DNA from: CAYJVP01 sp964373615
GTDB lineage: Bacteria > Patescibacteriota > Patescibacteriia > UBA9934 > GWF2-40-263
Direction: 5' to 3'
Length of the DNA stretch: 20,831 nucleotides
Assembly: GCA_964373615.1 (NCBI GenBank)
Contig: CAYJVP010000008.1
Location: forward strand, 1 to 20,831
The translations under genes were made by a program, and so were the position numbers. A model generated the notes under the pieces. It was not told the DNA's origin and did no database searches. It was given only the letters and a program-made list of their open reading frames with translations. Of this stretch, positions 13,576 through 19,869 are shown in pieces. Within the stretch, counting starts at the first letter, position 1. Every line of letters starts with the position of its first letter.

Positions 13576-14013
13576 TTAAAGAATGCTGCCGCCTGCCTGT
13601 TCAATCTGCGCTTTTGCGCCAGCGGAAACCGCGCAACCCCTCACGGTGAGTTTCATCTTGAGCTCGCCGCCCCCGAGAATCTTCACCCCGTTTTTGGTGT
13701 CTCCCACCAACCCCTTCGCGAGCAAAATTTTGGGTGTCACGGTCGCGCCGTCTTTAAACACCTTCGCAAGCGCCGAGGCGCTCACAACCTCTGGTTTGGG
13801 GGAAAGACTTCCGAACCCGCGCCGCTTTGGCAATTTTAGCATAAGCGGACGAATCCCAAGAAGCTGGAGGCCCGAACGGCCGCCGGAGCGGGCACGCTGG
13901 CCCTTCACGCCGCGGCCAGAATAGGAGCCTTTTGACCCAAGACCGCGTCCCACGCGTTTGCGAGATTTGCGCGAGCCCCGGGCAGGTTTGATGGAATGAA
14001 GAGTGAGAGACAT
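13576..14013 (-). CDS. rplO: Large ribosomal subunit protein uL15
   Basis: Ribosomal protein L15, 145 residues, a late-assembly 50S protein. The glycine- and arginine-rich N-terminus SRKSRKRVGRGLGSKGSYSG, then GRGVKGQRARSGG, is diagnostic. The C-terminal domain ends with AKAQIEQAGGSI. It follows rpsE directly, with only 3 nt between; the rpmD (uL30) gene that stands between them in most bacteria is missing. Confidence 0.96.
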   Translation of the reverse strand: MSLTLHSIKPARGSRKSRKRVGRGLGSKGSYSGRGVKGQRARSGGRSGLQLLGIRPLMLKLPKRRGFGSLSPKPEVVSASALAKVFKDGATVTPKILLAKGLVGDTKNGVKILGGGELKMKLTVRGCAVSAGAKAQIEQAGGSIL

Positions 14014-14016
14014 AGG

Positions 14017-14673
14017 TTAGCTTTGGGGCTTTTGCGGCGGCTGCAATTCGCGCAGCGCCTGCATGGTGGCACGCGCCACGTTGATCTTATTGGTAGAGCC
14101 AAAAATTTTGCTGACCGCGTTTGGCACGCCGCCGAGCTCGAGCACCATACGCACGGCCCCTCCACTTTTGAGTCCGGTCCCTTTCGGAGCCGGCTTGAGA
14201 AGCACGATCGCCGCCCCGTATTTCTTAAGAACCATGTGCGGAAACGAATCATTCACAAGCGGAATTTTGAACAAGCGCTTCCTCGCCTGTCGCGTGGCCT
14301 TGTCAACGGCCATGGCAACGTCAGCGCCTTTTGCAACTCCAAGCCCGACCTGGCCTTTATGATCACCAATAATAACGGTTGCACGGAACCTCATGCGCTT
14401 GCCGCCTTTGGTCACGCGCGTCACGCGCGCGAGCTCCAAAATCTTTTGGTCAAATTCTTTCGGCTCACCGTCGTCGCGGCGCCCTCCGCGTCCGCCGCCG
14501 CGACCACGTCCTGGTCCACGACGGTCTCCGCCGCGTCCGGGTCCGCGACCGCGCATCGGACGCTTCGCCTCCGAGGCTTCCGGCGCAACCGGCGCCGGGG
14601 CGACCGGCGCTGGCGCAACCGGCGCCGGGGCGACCGGCGGCGAGAAAATTGTTGTCTGCGTTTCTTCTGGCAT
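14017..14673 (-). CDS. rpsE: Small ribosomal subunit protein uS5 with a long low-complexity N-terminal extension
   Basis: Ribosomal protein S5, 218 residues against about 165 in E. coli. The conserved part starts near residue 74 (EFDQKILELARVTRVTKGGK) with the double-stranded RNA-binding-like domain (IGDHKGQVGLGVAKG) and the C-terminal domain (GSTNKINVARATMQAL). It helps form the mRNA entry site and governs fidelity. The extra ~73 residues consist of PAPVA repeats (about 12-33) followed by an Arg-Gly-rich block (39-66). Part of the extension is encoded by a 30-bp tandem duplication. The ATG at 14673 lies 3 nt after the rplR stop codon, so the extension appears to be translated. Confidence 0.95.
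   Translation of the reverse strand: MPEETQTTIFSPPVAPAPVAPAPVAPAPVAPEASEAKRPMRGRGPGRGGDRRGPGRGRGGGRGGRRDDGEPKEFDQKILELARVTRVTKGGKRMRFRATVIIGDHKGQVGLGVAKGADVAMAVDKATRQARKRLFKIPLVNDSFPHMVLKKYGAAIVLLKPAPKGTGLKSGGAVRMVLELGGVPNAVSKIFGSTNKINVARATMQALRELQPPQKPQS
14582..14641 (-). repeat. 30-bp tandem duplication within the rpsE extension
   Basis: Two consecutive 30-bp units (14582-14611 and 14612-14641) are identical except at their last two bases. They encode ten-residue Pro-Ala-Val repeats, so copy number can change without a frameshift. Confidence 0.85.
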
Positions 14674-14676
14674 ATG

Positions 14677-15039
14677 CTAAAAATTCAAACCGCCTTCGCG
14701 GGCTCCGAGAGCCAGCGCGGCCACACGGCCGTGATAGCGATGACTCCCGCGGTCAAAGACAACCTCGCTCACCCCTTTTCCCTTGGCGCGTTCGGCCAAA
14801 ATCTTCCCGATCTCTTTCGCGACCTCGACGGGCTTCCCCTTTATCTTCACGTCCCGATCTGACGCGGCCGCAAGGGTGCGACGCGCGGCGTCGTCGATCA
14901 CCTGAGCATAGAGGTGCTTCAAGGTACGCGCAACCGTGAGCCTTGGTTTGGCGGCTGTGCCGCGCGCGCGCGCGCGAACACGCCGCTCACGCAGGGCAGC
15001 TTTCGCTCGTTTCGTTTTCATGGGGTTTTTCGCCTTCAT
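14677..15039 (-). CDS. rplR: Large ribosomal subunit protein uL18
   Basis: Ribosomal protein L18, 120 residues, binds 5S rRNA in the central protuberance. The basic N-terminus (KTKRAKAALRERRVRARARG) precedes PRLTVARTLKHLYAQVIDD and the C-terminal VVFDRGSHRYHGRVAALALG, which are standard L18 segments. The start may instead be the internal Met at residue 7. It lies between rplF (12-nt gap) and rpsE (3-nt gap) in canonical order. Confidence 0.96.
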   Translation of the reverse strand: MKAKNPMKTKRAKAALRERRVRARARGTAAKPRLTVARTLKHLYAQVIDDAARRTLAAASDRDVKIKGKPVEVAKEIGKILAERAKGKGVSEVVFDRGSHRYHGRVAALALGAREGGLNF

Positions 15040-15051
15040 AAAATATCCCTC

Positions 15052-15612
15052 TTAGGCCGCACCGGCTTTTCCGGCCTTTCCGGCTTTGCGGCGAATCGTC
15101 TCATCGGTGTATTTGATACCGGTTCCCTTGTACGGCTCCGGTTTGCGGATGCGGCGCATGCGTGCCGCGGTTTCACCGACGAGCTGCCGATCCGCTCCCT
15201 GCAAGGTCAGAACGTTCTTCTCCACACTCGCGGCAATGCCCACAGGCAAAGGGAACTCCACGGCATGTGAATAGCCAACGTCAAAAACAACTTTGTTGCC
15301 CTGTAGGTTCGCGCGATACCCGACGCCCACCACTTCCAACGATTTGGAAAATCCATCTGTCACCCCTTTCACCATGTTTTGGAGAAGGGCACGTGTGGTT
15401 CCCCAGAGCGACCGCTGCAATTTCACTTCCGGATCCTGCGCGCGGCAACGCAGCACGGCCACACCGTCTTCCTCTGCCTTTTCGACCGTAATCGACGGGG
15501 ACGTCTCAAACGAAAGGGAACCCTTTGGACCCTTCACGGTCACTGTGTGGTTAAGAAACGTGATCTCCACGTTGGCAGGAATCGGGATCGGTTTATTTCC
15601 AATGCGCGACAT
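15052..15612 (-). CDS. rplF: Large ribosomal subunit protein uL6
   Basis: Ribosomal protein L6, 186 residues, with two duplicated alpha/beta domains near the GTPase-associated centre. MSRIGNKPIPIPANVEIT at the start and KGTGIKYTDETIRRKAGKAG at the end are signature segments. The C-terminus is a short Gly-Lys-Ala repeat. It is encoded 8 nt after rpsH. Confidence 0.97.
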   Translation of the reverse strand: MSRIGNKPIPIPANVEITFLNHTVTVKGPKGSLSFETSPSITVEKAEEDGVAVLRCRAQDPEVKLQRSLWGTTRALLQNMVKGVTDGFSKSLEVVGVGYRANLQGNKVVFDVGYSHAVEFPLPVGIAASVEKNVLTLQGADRQLVGETAARMRRIRKPEPYKGTGIKYTDETIRRKAGKAGKAGAA

Positions 15613-15620
15613 ACAGAGGC

Positions 15621-16013
15621 TTACGCGATTTCACAAATAATCTCGCCGCCCAGTTTCCGAGCGCGCGCCTCCTTGTTGGTCATGAGACCATTTGGCGTAG
15701 AAAGAATGGCCACGCCCATGTCCGACAGAACACGCGGAAGCTGATCGGCTTTGGCGTACACGCGCCGCCCGGGTGTGCTCACGCGCTTGATGGAGCGGAT
15801 CACGGGACGGTTGCGCTGGTACTTCAGGCGAATGCAGAGCGCCGGATGACCGTTGTGTGTGGACTCCTCGACCGCGCCGACGTATCCTTCTGCCTCGAGA
15901 ATTTTTGCAATGCTGTACTTGATCTTCGAAAACGGAACCAAAACGTCGCTCTTGCGCACGGCCTGAGCGTTTCGGATGCGAGTGAGCATGTCTGAAATGG
16001 GGTCGGTAATCAT
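15621..16013 (-). CDS. rpsH: Small ribosomal subunit protein uS8
   Basis: Ribosomal protein S8, 130 residues, a primary 16S rRNA binder at helix 21; in E. coli it also represses the spc operon by binding its mRNA. MITDPISDMLTRIRNAQ and the C-terminal STPNGLMTNKEARARKLGGE are diagnostic. Its translation start lies just beyond repeat copy A, whose end supplies AGAGG 10 nt before the ATG. The 217-nt gap to rpsN is unusual for this operon and consists entirely of repeat DNA. Confidence 0.97.
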   Translation of the reverse strand: MITDPISDMLTRIRNAQAVRKSDVLVPFSKIKYSIAKILEAEGYVGAVEESTHNGHPALCIRLKYQRNRPVIRSIKRVSTPGRRVYAKADQLPRVLSDMGVAILSTPNGLMTNKEARARKLGGEIICEIA

Positions 16014-16019
16014 AGTGAT

Positions 16020-16148
16020 GGTACCTCTGCAAAACTGCGTCTTTTCGTCTCACGGGCGCCCGTCCACCCCATTCGACGTACCTTTCAGTACGTCTCATGG
16101 GGATGGACAGCCCGTTCAACGAAAATCCATCAGTTTTTCAGAGGTCCC
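16020..16148 (-). repeat. Palindromic repeat, copy A (rpsN-rpsH gap)
   Basis: A 129-bp element with near-perfect terminal inverted repeats: ACCTCTGCAAAACTG at 16023-16037 and CAGTTTTTCAGAGGT at 16131-16145, with one mismatch. A central hairpin at 16062-16108 has a CTTTCA loop. TTTTCGT/ACGAAAA arms and CGGG/CCCG (16053-16056, 16111-16114) extend the palindrome. It is homologous to copy B at 17707-17866. It encodes no protein. It resembles a MITE or REP-type element and would be transcribed with the spc operon, placing AGAGG upstream of rpsH. Confidence 0.9.
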
Positions 16149-16149
16149 T

Positions 16150-16234
16150 GAGTTTATCGAACTACCTGTAGTGAGTTTATCGAACTACCTGTAGTGAGCT
16201 TGTCGAACTACCTGTAGTGAGCTTGTCGAACTAC
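16150..16234. repeat. 23-bp tandem repeat at the rpsN 3' end
   Basis: Three full 23-bp units (16150-16172, 16173-16195, 16196-16218) and a partial fourth (16219-16234) are nearly identical. Read on the minus strand the unit starts TAGTTCGACAAGCTCACTAC and the array's first TAG is the rpsN stop codon itself. The two distal units share TTCGATAAACTCA instead of TTCGACAAGCTCA. It fills the space up to repeat copy A. There are no spacers, so it is not a CRISPR. Confidence 0.9.
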
Positions 16235-16416
16235 CAGCTGGCCTTCTTTATTCCCGGAATCTCTCCGCGGTTGGCCAGTTCACGGAAGCAGATGCGGCAC
16301 AACTCAAAGGCGCGCATGTAACCGCGTTTGCGGCCACAGCGCCAACATCGGCGCACCTGCCGAGTGGAGTATGTAGGTTTTTTTCGCGATTTCGCTCGCT
16401 GGTTTTCTGTCGCCAT
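16231..16416 (-). CDS. rpsN: Small ribosomal subunit protein uS14, zinc-binding type
   Basis: Ribosomal protein S14 of the short zinc-ribbon type, 61 residues, with C24-x2-C27 and C40-x2-C43 intact. The C-terminal IPGIKKASW is the family hallmark. S14 sits in the 30S head near the A and P sites. It begins 5 nt after the rplE stop. Its stop codon coincides with the first bases of the 23-bp tandem array, so the array abuts or has overwritten the gene's 3' flank without changing the conserved C-terminus. Confidence 0.96.
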   Translation of the reverse strand: MATENQRAKSRKKPTYSTRQVRRCWRCGRKRGYMRAFELCRICFRELANRGEIPGIKKASW

Positions 16417-16421
16417 AATGT

Positions 16422-16997
16422 TTACATTGCGTGATCTTTTCTGGATCTGCCGCTTGAAGGTTCGCCCGTAAAGGGGAATCCGAGGCTGCGCAAGAGCGCC
16501 ATGCCCTCCTCCTTCGAACGAGCGGTCGTTGAGACGGTCACCTGAAGGCCGTGCACGGTCTCAATCTCGTCCGGACGAATTTCGGGGAAGGCCATGTGCT
16601 CGCGGAAACCGATCGAATAGTTTCCCTGTCCGTCGAATCCTTTTGTCGAAAGTCCGCGGAAATCTCGCACGCGTGGCAGGGCCACGTGGACCAACTTATC
16701 CAAGAAATCCCACATGCGTTTCCCGCGCAAGGTCACTTTCATCCCGATGATCATCCCCTTGCGAATTTTGAAGTTCGAGATGGAAACACGAGCGAGCGTT
16801 TTGACGGGACGCTGTCCGGAGATACGCGTCAGGGTCTTCTCAGCCGCCTCCAAATACTTGGCCTCTTTCACTCCCTGGCCGAGTCCAACATTCACCGTCA
16901 CCTTGCTCACGCACGGCACGGCCAAGCGGTTCCGATATCCGCGCTCCTCCATGAGCTTTGAGACGATCTCTTTACGATAGCGTTCCTGAAGGTTCAT
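16422..16997 (-). CDS. rplE: Large ribosomal subunit protein uL5
   Basis: Ribosomal protein L5, 191 residues, a 5S rRNA binder that also contacts P-site tRNA. MNLQERYRKEIVSKLMEERG, SKVTVNVGLGQGVKEAKYLE, and FRGLSTKGFDGQGNYSIGFREH (written in full this exceeds the family core only slightly) are conserved. The C-terminus (EPSSGRSRKDHAM) is a little longer than usual. It starts 5 nt after rplX ends, in normal spc order. Confidence 0.97.
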   Translation of the reverse strand: MNLQERYRKEIVSKLMEERGYRNRLAVPCVSKVTVNVGLGQGVKEAKYLEAAEKTLTRISGQRPVKTLARVSISNFKIRKGMIIGMKVTLRGKRMWDFLDKLVHVALPRVRDFRGLSTKGFDGQGNYSIGFREHMAFPEIRPDEIETVHGLQVTVSTTARSKEEGMALLRSLGFPFTGEPSSGRSRKDHAM

Positions 16998-17002
16998 ACC
17001 AT

Positions 17003-17329
17003 TTACTCAATATCCTCCGCGCCGCCACGATGGCGCATGACGCGTACTTTCACACGCTTCCCTTCCTTTTCAATAAACTTGTACCCGATACGGCCTGTGG
17101 CTCCGCTCTTTCCCGAAATGAGCTGCACGTTCGAGACATGGAGAGGTCCGGGGAACTTAATCTTCTGCCCGGCCTGATCGCGTCGTCGGGTGCGCAAATG
17201 TCGTACGGCCATATTCAAGCCTTCCACAATCACTTTGTCGTGCTCGGGAAAAACCTGAATCACCTTGCCCTGCTTTCCCTTGTCTTTGCCCGCGATGATG
17301 CGGACGGTGTCGCCTGTTTTAATCTTCAT
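17003..17329 (-). CDS. rplX: Large ribosomal subunit protein uL24
   Basis: Ribosomal protein L24, 108 residues, an early 50S assembly initiator with a KOW motif (TGDTVRIIAGKDKGKQGKV). The ATG at 17329 (MKIKTGDTV) is chosen because it begins the KOW domain as in other bacteria and lies 4 nt after the rplN stop; the open frame continuing upstream to 17383 overlaps rplN and is not homologous. The C-terminal half (GYKFIEKEGKRVKVRV) fits L24. Confidence 0.96.
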   Translation of the reverse strand: MKIKTGDTVRIIAGKDKGKQGKVIQVFPEHDKVIVEGLNMAVRHLRTRRRDQAGQKIKFPGPLHVSNVQLISGKSGATGRIGYKFIEKEGKRVKVRVMRHRGGAEDIE

Positions 17330-17333
17330 ACCT

Positions 17334-17705
17334 TTACAACACTTCCGTGGCCAGAGAAACAATCTTTTGAAACCCCTTCGCACGCAATTCCCGAGCTACG
17401 GGTCCGAAAATACGGGTCCCCTTTGGCTCTTTCGTTTTCAAATCCACCAGCACGGCCGCATTTTCATCAAAACGAATGTAGGTGCCGTCCGAACGGCGTT
17501 GTTCCTTACGCAACCGCACCATGACGGCGTGAACAACGTCGCCTTTTTTCACGGCCGCGTGTGGAATCGCCACCTTCACCGATGCGGTCACCATGTCTCC
17601 CAAACGCGCGTACCGTTTCCGATAGCCGCCGTGAACGCGAATCAGCTGGAGTTTTTTGGCTCCAGAGTTATCGGCGACCGTGAGCATGCTGCGAAGTTGA
17701 ACCAT
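17334..17705 (-). CDS. rplN: Large ribosomal subunit protein uL14
   Basis: Ribosomal protein L14, 123 residues, at the 30S-50S interface. MVQLRSMLTVADNSGAKKLQ and the C-terminal RIFGPVARELRAKGFQKIVS are diagnostic. The ATG at 17705 is used; the frame is open upstream to 17759 but that part is the end of repeat copy B. The repeat's terminus places AGAGG 5 nt before this ATG, so the element apparently supplies the ribosome binding site. In E. coli rplN is the first gene of the spc operon, so copy B lies at the S10/spc boundary. Confidence 0.97.
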   Translation of the reverse strand: MVQLRSMLTVADNSGAKKLQLIRVHGGYRKRYARLGDMVTASVKVAIPHAAVKKGDVVHAVMVRLRKEQRRSDGTYIRFDENAAVLVDLKTKEPKGTRIFGPVARELRAKGFQKIVSLATEVL

Positions 17706-17706
17706 A

Positions 17707-17866
17707 GGGGCCTCTGCAAAACTGCGTCTTTTCGTCTCACGGGCGCCCGTCGACCCCACTCAACGTAGCTTTCACTACGTTTCGTGGGGCTCGACAGCCC
17801 GTTTTCCGCCATAGGCGGATCCGCCTCCGGCGGAGACGAAAATCCATCACTTTTTCAGAGGTCCCC
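17707..17866 (-). repeat. Palindromic repeat, copy B (rpsQ-rplN gap)
   Basis: A 160-bp homologue of copy A, longer by 31 bp because a small double palindrome is nested in it at about 17804-17834. Its ends are GGGGCCTCTG (17707-17716) and CAGAGGTCCCC (17856-17866). The central hairpin (17749-17795) has the same CTTTCA loop as copy A, with base-pair substitutions that preserve pairing. ATA flanks both outer ends, a possible 3-bp target duplication. It is transcribed with the ribosomal operon and ends one base before the rplN ATG. Confidence 0.9.
17804..17834. repeat. Nested double palindrome inside copy B
   Basis: TCCGCC-ATA-GGCGGA (17805-17819) is followed directly by TCCGCC-TCC-GGCGGA (17820-17834). 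Copy A lacks it, having only a few bases at the same place. The same design occurs at 108-136, so it is an independent small repeat that entered copy B after the copies separated. Confidence 0.85.
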
Positions 17867-17879
17867 ATAATACGAACGG

Positions 17880-18155
17880 CTAGACGGTGGCTTGAGGTCC
17901 CGTCAATTTTTTCACGAGCCGCCAGCGCTTATCGCGCGACATCGGACGGCATTCCTCAAACTCCACCACATCCCCAACACGAGCCTCTTTTTTCTCATCG
18001 TGAACTTTGTATCGACGACTCCGGATGTAGCGCTTCTGATACTTTTCGTGCAGAACCGTACGATCAACCCGAACCACGACGGTTTTCTCCATCTTGTCTG
18101 ATACGACGACACCTTGGAAGGTGCGTGCGATAGGTTGTGCGAAATGCGTGGTCAT
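17880..18155 (-). CDS. rpsQ: Small ribosomal subunit protein uS17
   Basis: Ribosomal protein S17, 91 residues, an OB-fold primary binder of 16S rRNA. FQGVVVSDKMEKTVVVRVDR and VGDVVEFEECRPMSRDKRWR are the standard motifs. It begins 3 nt after the rpmC stop. Its stop codon is followed by 13 nt and then repeat copy B. It closes the S10-type gene block. Confidence 0.96.
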   Translation of the reverse strand: MTTHFAQPIARTFQGVVVSDKMEKTVVVRVDRTVLHEKYQKRYIRSRRYKVHDEKKEARVGDVVEFEECRPMSRDKRWRLVKKLTGPQATV

Positions 18156-18158
18156 AGG

Positions 18159-18350
18159 TTAGATGATGGATTTCTGACGAAGCACGGTCTTCAAGCGAGC
18201 AATCTTCTGGCGCAGCACCCGGACCTGCCGCACGCGCGTAAGCTGTCCCGCGGAGAGCTGCGAACGCAGCGTGCGAAGGTGACCTTGGGCCTCACCGAGC
18301 GCCTGCTTCAGCGCCTCGGTGGTGGCGGTTTTCATATCTTTCCATTCCAT
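18159..18350 (-). CDS. rpmC: Large ribosomal subunit protein uL29
   Basis: Ribosomal protein L29, 63 residues, a two-helix protein near the tunnel exit and part of the signal recognition particle and trigger factor docking area. The helical sequence EALKQALGEAQGHLRTLRSQ and the basic C-terminal helix RVLRQKIARLKTVLRQK fit, and so does position between rplP and rpsQ. Sequence identity to model L29 is low, so synteny carries weight. The start could be Met1 (18350) or Met6 (18335). Confidence 0.9.
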   Translation of the reverse strand: MEWKDMKTATTEALKQALGEAQGHLRTLRSQLSAGQLTRVRQVRVLRQKIARLKTVLRQKSII

Positions 18351-18362
18351 AGGATGTCAGGG

Positions 18363-18779
18363 CTAGACCTCGCGGGAGATGAATCTCGTTTTTCCAGGAA
18401 GCTTATATGCCGCCAGGCGAAGGGCTTCTTGCGCGACGTTTGGCGCCACGCCATCCATTTCAAACAGCACGGTTCCGGGTCGAACGACCGCGACATAATG
18501 ATCCACAGCGCCCTTCCCCTTTCCCATCGGCATTTCCGCACCCTTGGTTGTGACCGGATGGTCTGGAAAAATGCGGATCCAAATTTTGCCGCCGCGTTTG
18601 ATGTAGCGCGTCATGGCACGCCGCGCGGCCTCAATCTGCCGCGAGGTAACCCAGGACTCTTCAAGAGCCTTCAGACCAAACGCGCCGAAGGCAAGCTGAA
18701 TCTTTCGGGTCGCCAAACGCTTGCCGCGTGCGCGACCCTTATGCCATTTTCGATGTTTGACCTTTTTGGGCATCAACAT
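18363..18779 (-). CDS. rplP: Large ribosomal subunit protein uL16
   Basis: Ribosomal protein L16, 138 residues, contacts A-site tRNA and 23S rRNA. MLMPKKVKHRKWHKGRARGK at the start and FEMDGVAPNVAQEALRLAAY near the end are diagnostic. GKGKGAVDHYVAVVRPGTV forms the conserved loop region. It follows rpsC after 9 nt and matches the usual length. Confidence 0.97.
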   Translation of the reverse strand: MLMPKKVKHRKWHKGRARGKRLATRKIQLAFGAFGLKALEESWVTSRQIEAARRAMTRYIKRGGKIWIRIFPDHPVTTKGAEMPMGKGKGAVDHYVAVVRPGTVLFEMDGVAPNVAQEALRLAAYKLPGKTRFISREV

Positions 18780-18788
18780 ACGCGTCTT

Positions 18789-19454
18789 CTATGCGTGCGG
18801 CTCTTCCACGGCTTTCGTTTCAAAAACCTCGCCACGATTAATCCACACCTTCACTCCGATGGCGCCATAAATCGTGTTGGCCTGCACCGTCGCAAAATCG
18901 ATGTCCGCGCGCAGGTTATGGAGCGGCACCTTCCCGCGGGCAAGCGTTTCGGTGCGAGCGATTTCCGCACCGTTCAGGCGACCGCTCAAGGTAATTTTTA
19001 CGCCCTCGCCGTGCGCTTTGAAAACGCGCTCGATCGCGGATTTCATGGCACGTCGAAACGGCAGACGACGCTCGATATCGAGCGCGATCTGCTGGGCCAC
19101 GATGTTGGCGGACAAGGACGGTCGCGGGACTTCCTTCACATTCACATTCACATTGACACGACGGTTCCGGAAAAAGCGGGACATCACCTTTTTCTTGAGC
19201 TCCTCAATGCCCGCGCCGGCGCGGCCGATGATCGCACCGGGTTTCGCCGAATGAATCACGATCGCCACGTGCTGACGTGTGCGTTCAATTTCAATACGAT
19301 CGACCAGCGCATCCTTGAGCTCCCGTCGCAAAAAATCGCGAATGCAAACATCTTCGCGTAGAAGCGTACTAAATTTTTGTTTTGAAAACCACGCCGCATC
19401 CCACGAACGGATGGTCCAAAGCCGGAATACCCTTGGATGTACCTTGTGTCCCAT
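18789..19454 (-). CDS. rpsC: Small ribosomal subunit protein uS3
   Basis: Ribosomal protein S3, 221 residues, at the mRNA entry channel of the 30S head. The start MGHKVHPRVFRLWTIRSWDA is typical, and a type II KH domain carries the GxxG loop in AIIGRAGAGIEEL. The C-terminal domain includes GVKITLSGRLNGAEIARTE and ends shortly after GAIGVKVWINRGEVF. The length is slightly below the 233 of E. coli. It starts 4 nt after the rplV stop. Confidence 0.97.
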   Translation of the reverse strand: MGHKVHPRVFRLWTIRSWDAAWFSKQKFSTLLREDVCIRDFLRRELKDALVDRIEIERTRQHVAIVIHSAKPGAIIGRAGAGIEELKKKVMSRFFRNRRVNVNVNVKEVPRPSLSANIVAQQIALDIERRLPFRRAMKSAIERVFKAHGEGVKITLSGRLNGAEIARTETLARGKVPLHNLRADIDFATVQANTIYGAIGVKVWINRGEVFETKAVEEPHA

Positions 19455-19458
19455 ACTT

Positions 19459-19851
19459 TTACACGCTCGTTGCCGATGATTTTTTCCCTACTTTCTTGGC
19501 GGACGTATCCTCTTCCGCCACGCGCTCTGCCAATACAATCGAAATATGCGTCATACGTTTCTTGATCGGCGCGGAGCGCCCAAAGGCTTTTGGCGTCCAA
19601 CGCTTCAGCGCGGGGCCCCCGTCCGCCGTGATCGCTTTCACAAATAAGGTGTCTGTCGGGAGCTTAAAATTGTGCGCGGCGTTGGCCACGGCCGAGTCCA
19701 AAAGTTTCATCACGGGCTCGGCGGCCGCCTTTTTCATGAACCGCAATTGATCCTTGGCCCGCGCGACGTCCATTCCACGGATCACGTCAATAACGAGCCG
19801 CACCTTTCGCGGCGACATGTGTATGTATCGAGCTTTCGCGTTGACTTCCAT
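19459..19851 (-). CDS. rplV: Large ribosomal subunit protein uL22
   Basis: Ribosomal protein L22, 130 residues, lines the nascent peptide tunnel. YIHMSPRKVRLVIDVIRGMD and the beta-hairpin region KRWTPKAFGRSAPIKKRMTH with HISIVL are diagnostic. I use the ATG at 19851 (MEVNAKARY); a GTG three codons earlier (19860) is the alternative. The C-terminal tail (about 18 residues, Lys/Ser/Ala-rich) extends past the usual end. Confidence 0.96.
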   Translation of the reverse strand: MEVNAKARYIHMSPRKVRLVIDVIRGMDVARAKDQLRFMKKAAAEPVMKLLDSAVANAAHNFKLPTDTLFVKAITADGGPALKRWTPKAFGRSAPIKKRMTHISIVLAERVAEEDTSAKKVGKKSSATSV

Positions 19852-19869
19852 ATGTTCCACGGTATCTCG

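Noticed and set aside
12718..13839. 373-codon plus-strand frame opposite secY and rplO
   Set aside because: Antisense shadow; composition is extreme in His, Asp and Arg, and secY is unambiguous on the other strand.
16150..16234. Short CRISPR-like array
   Set aside because: The 23-bp units are directly adjacent with no spacers and no cas genes are nearby; it is a tandem repeat.
17334..17759. Longer rplN start at 17759
   Set aside because: The extra 18 codons translate repeat copy B; the conserved L14 N-terminus starts at 17705.
18114..19361. 415-codon plus-strand frame opposite rpsC, rplP and rpmC
   Set aside because: Shadow of three certain ribosomal protein genes, rich in His and Arg as expected for an antisense frame.
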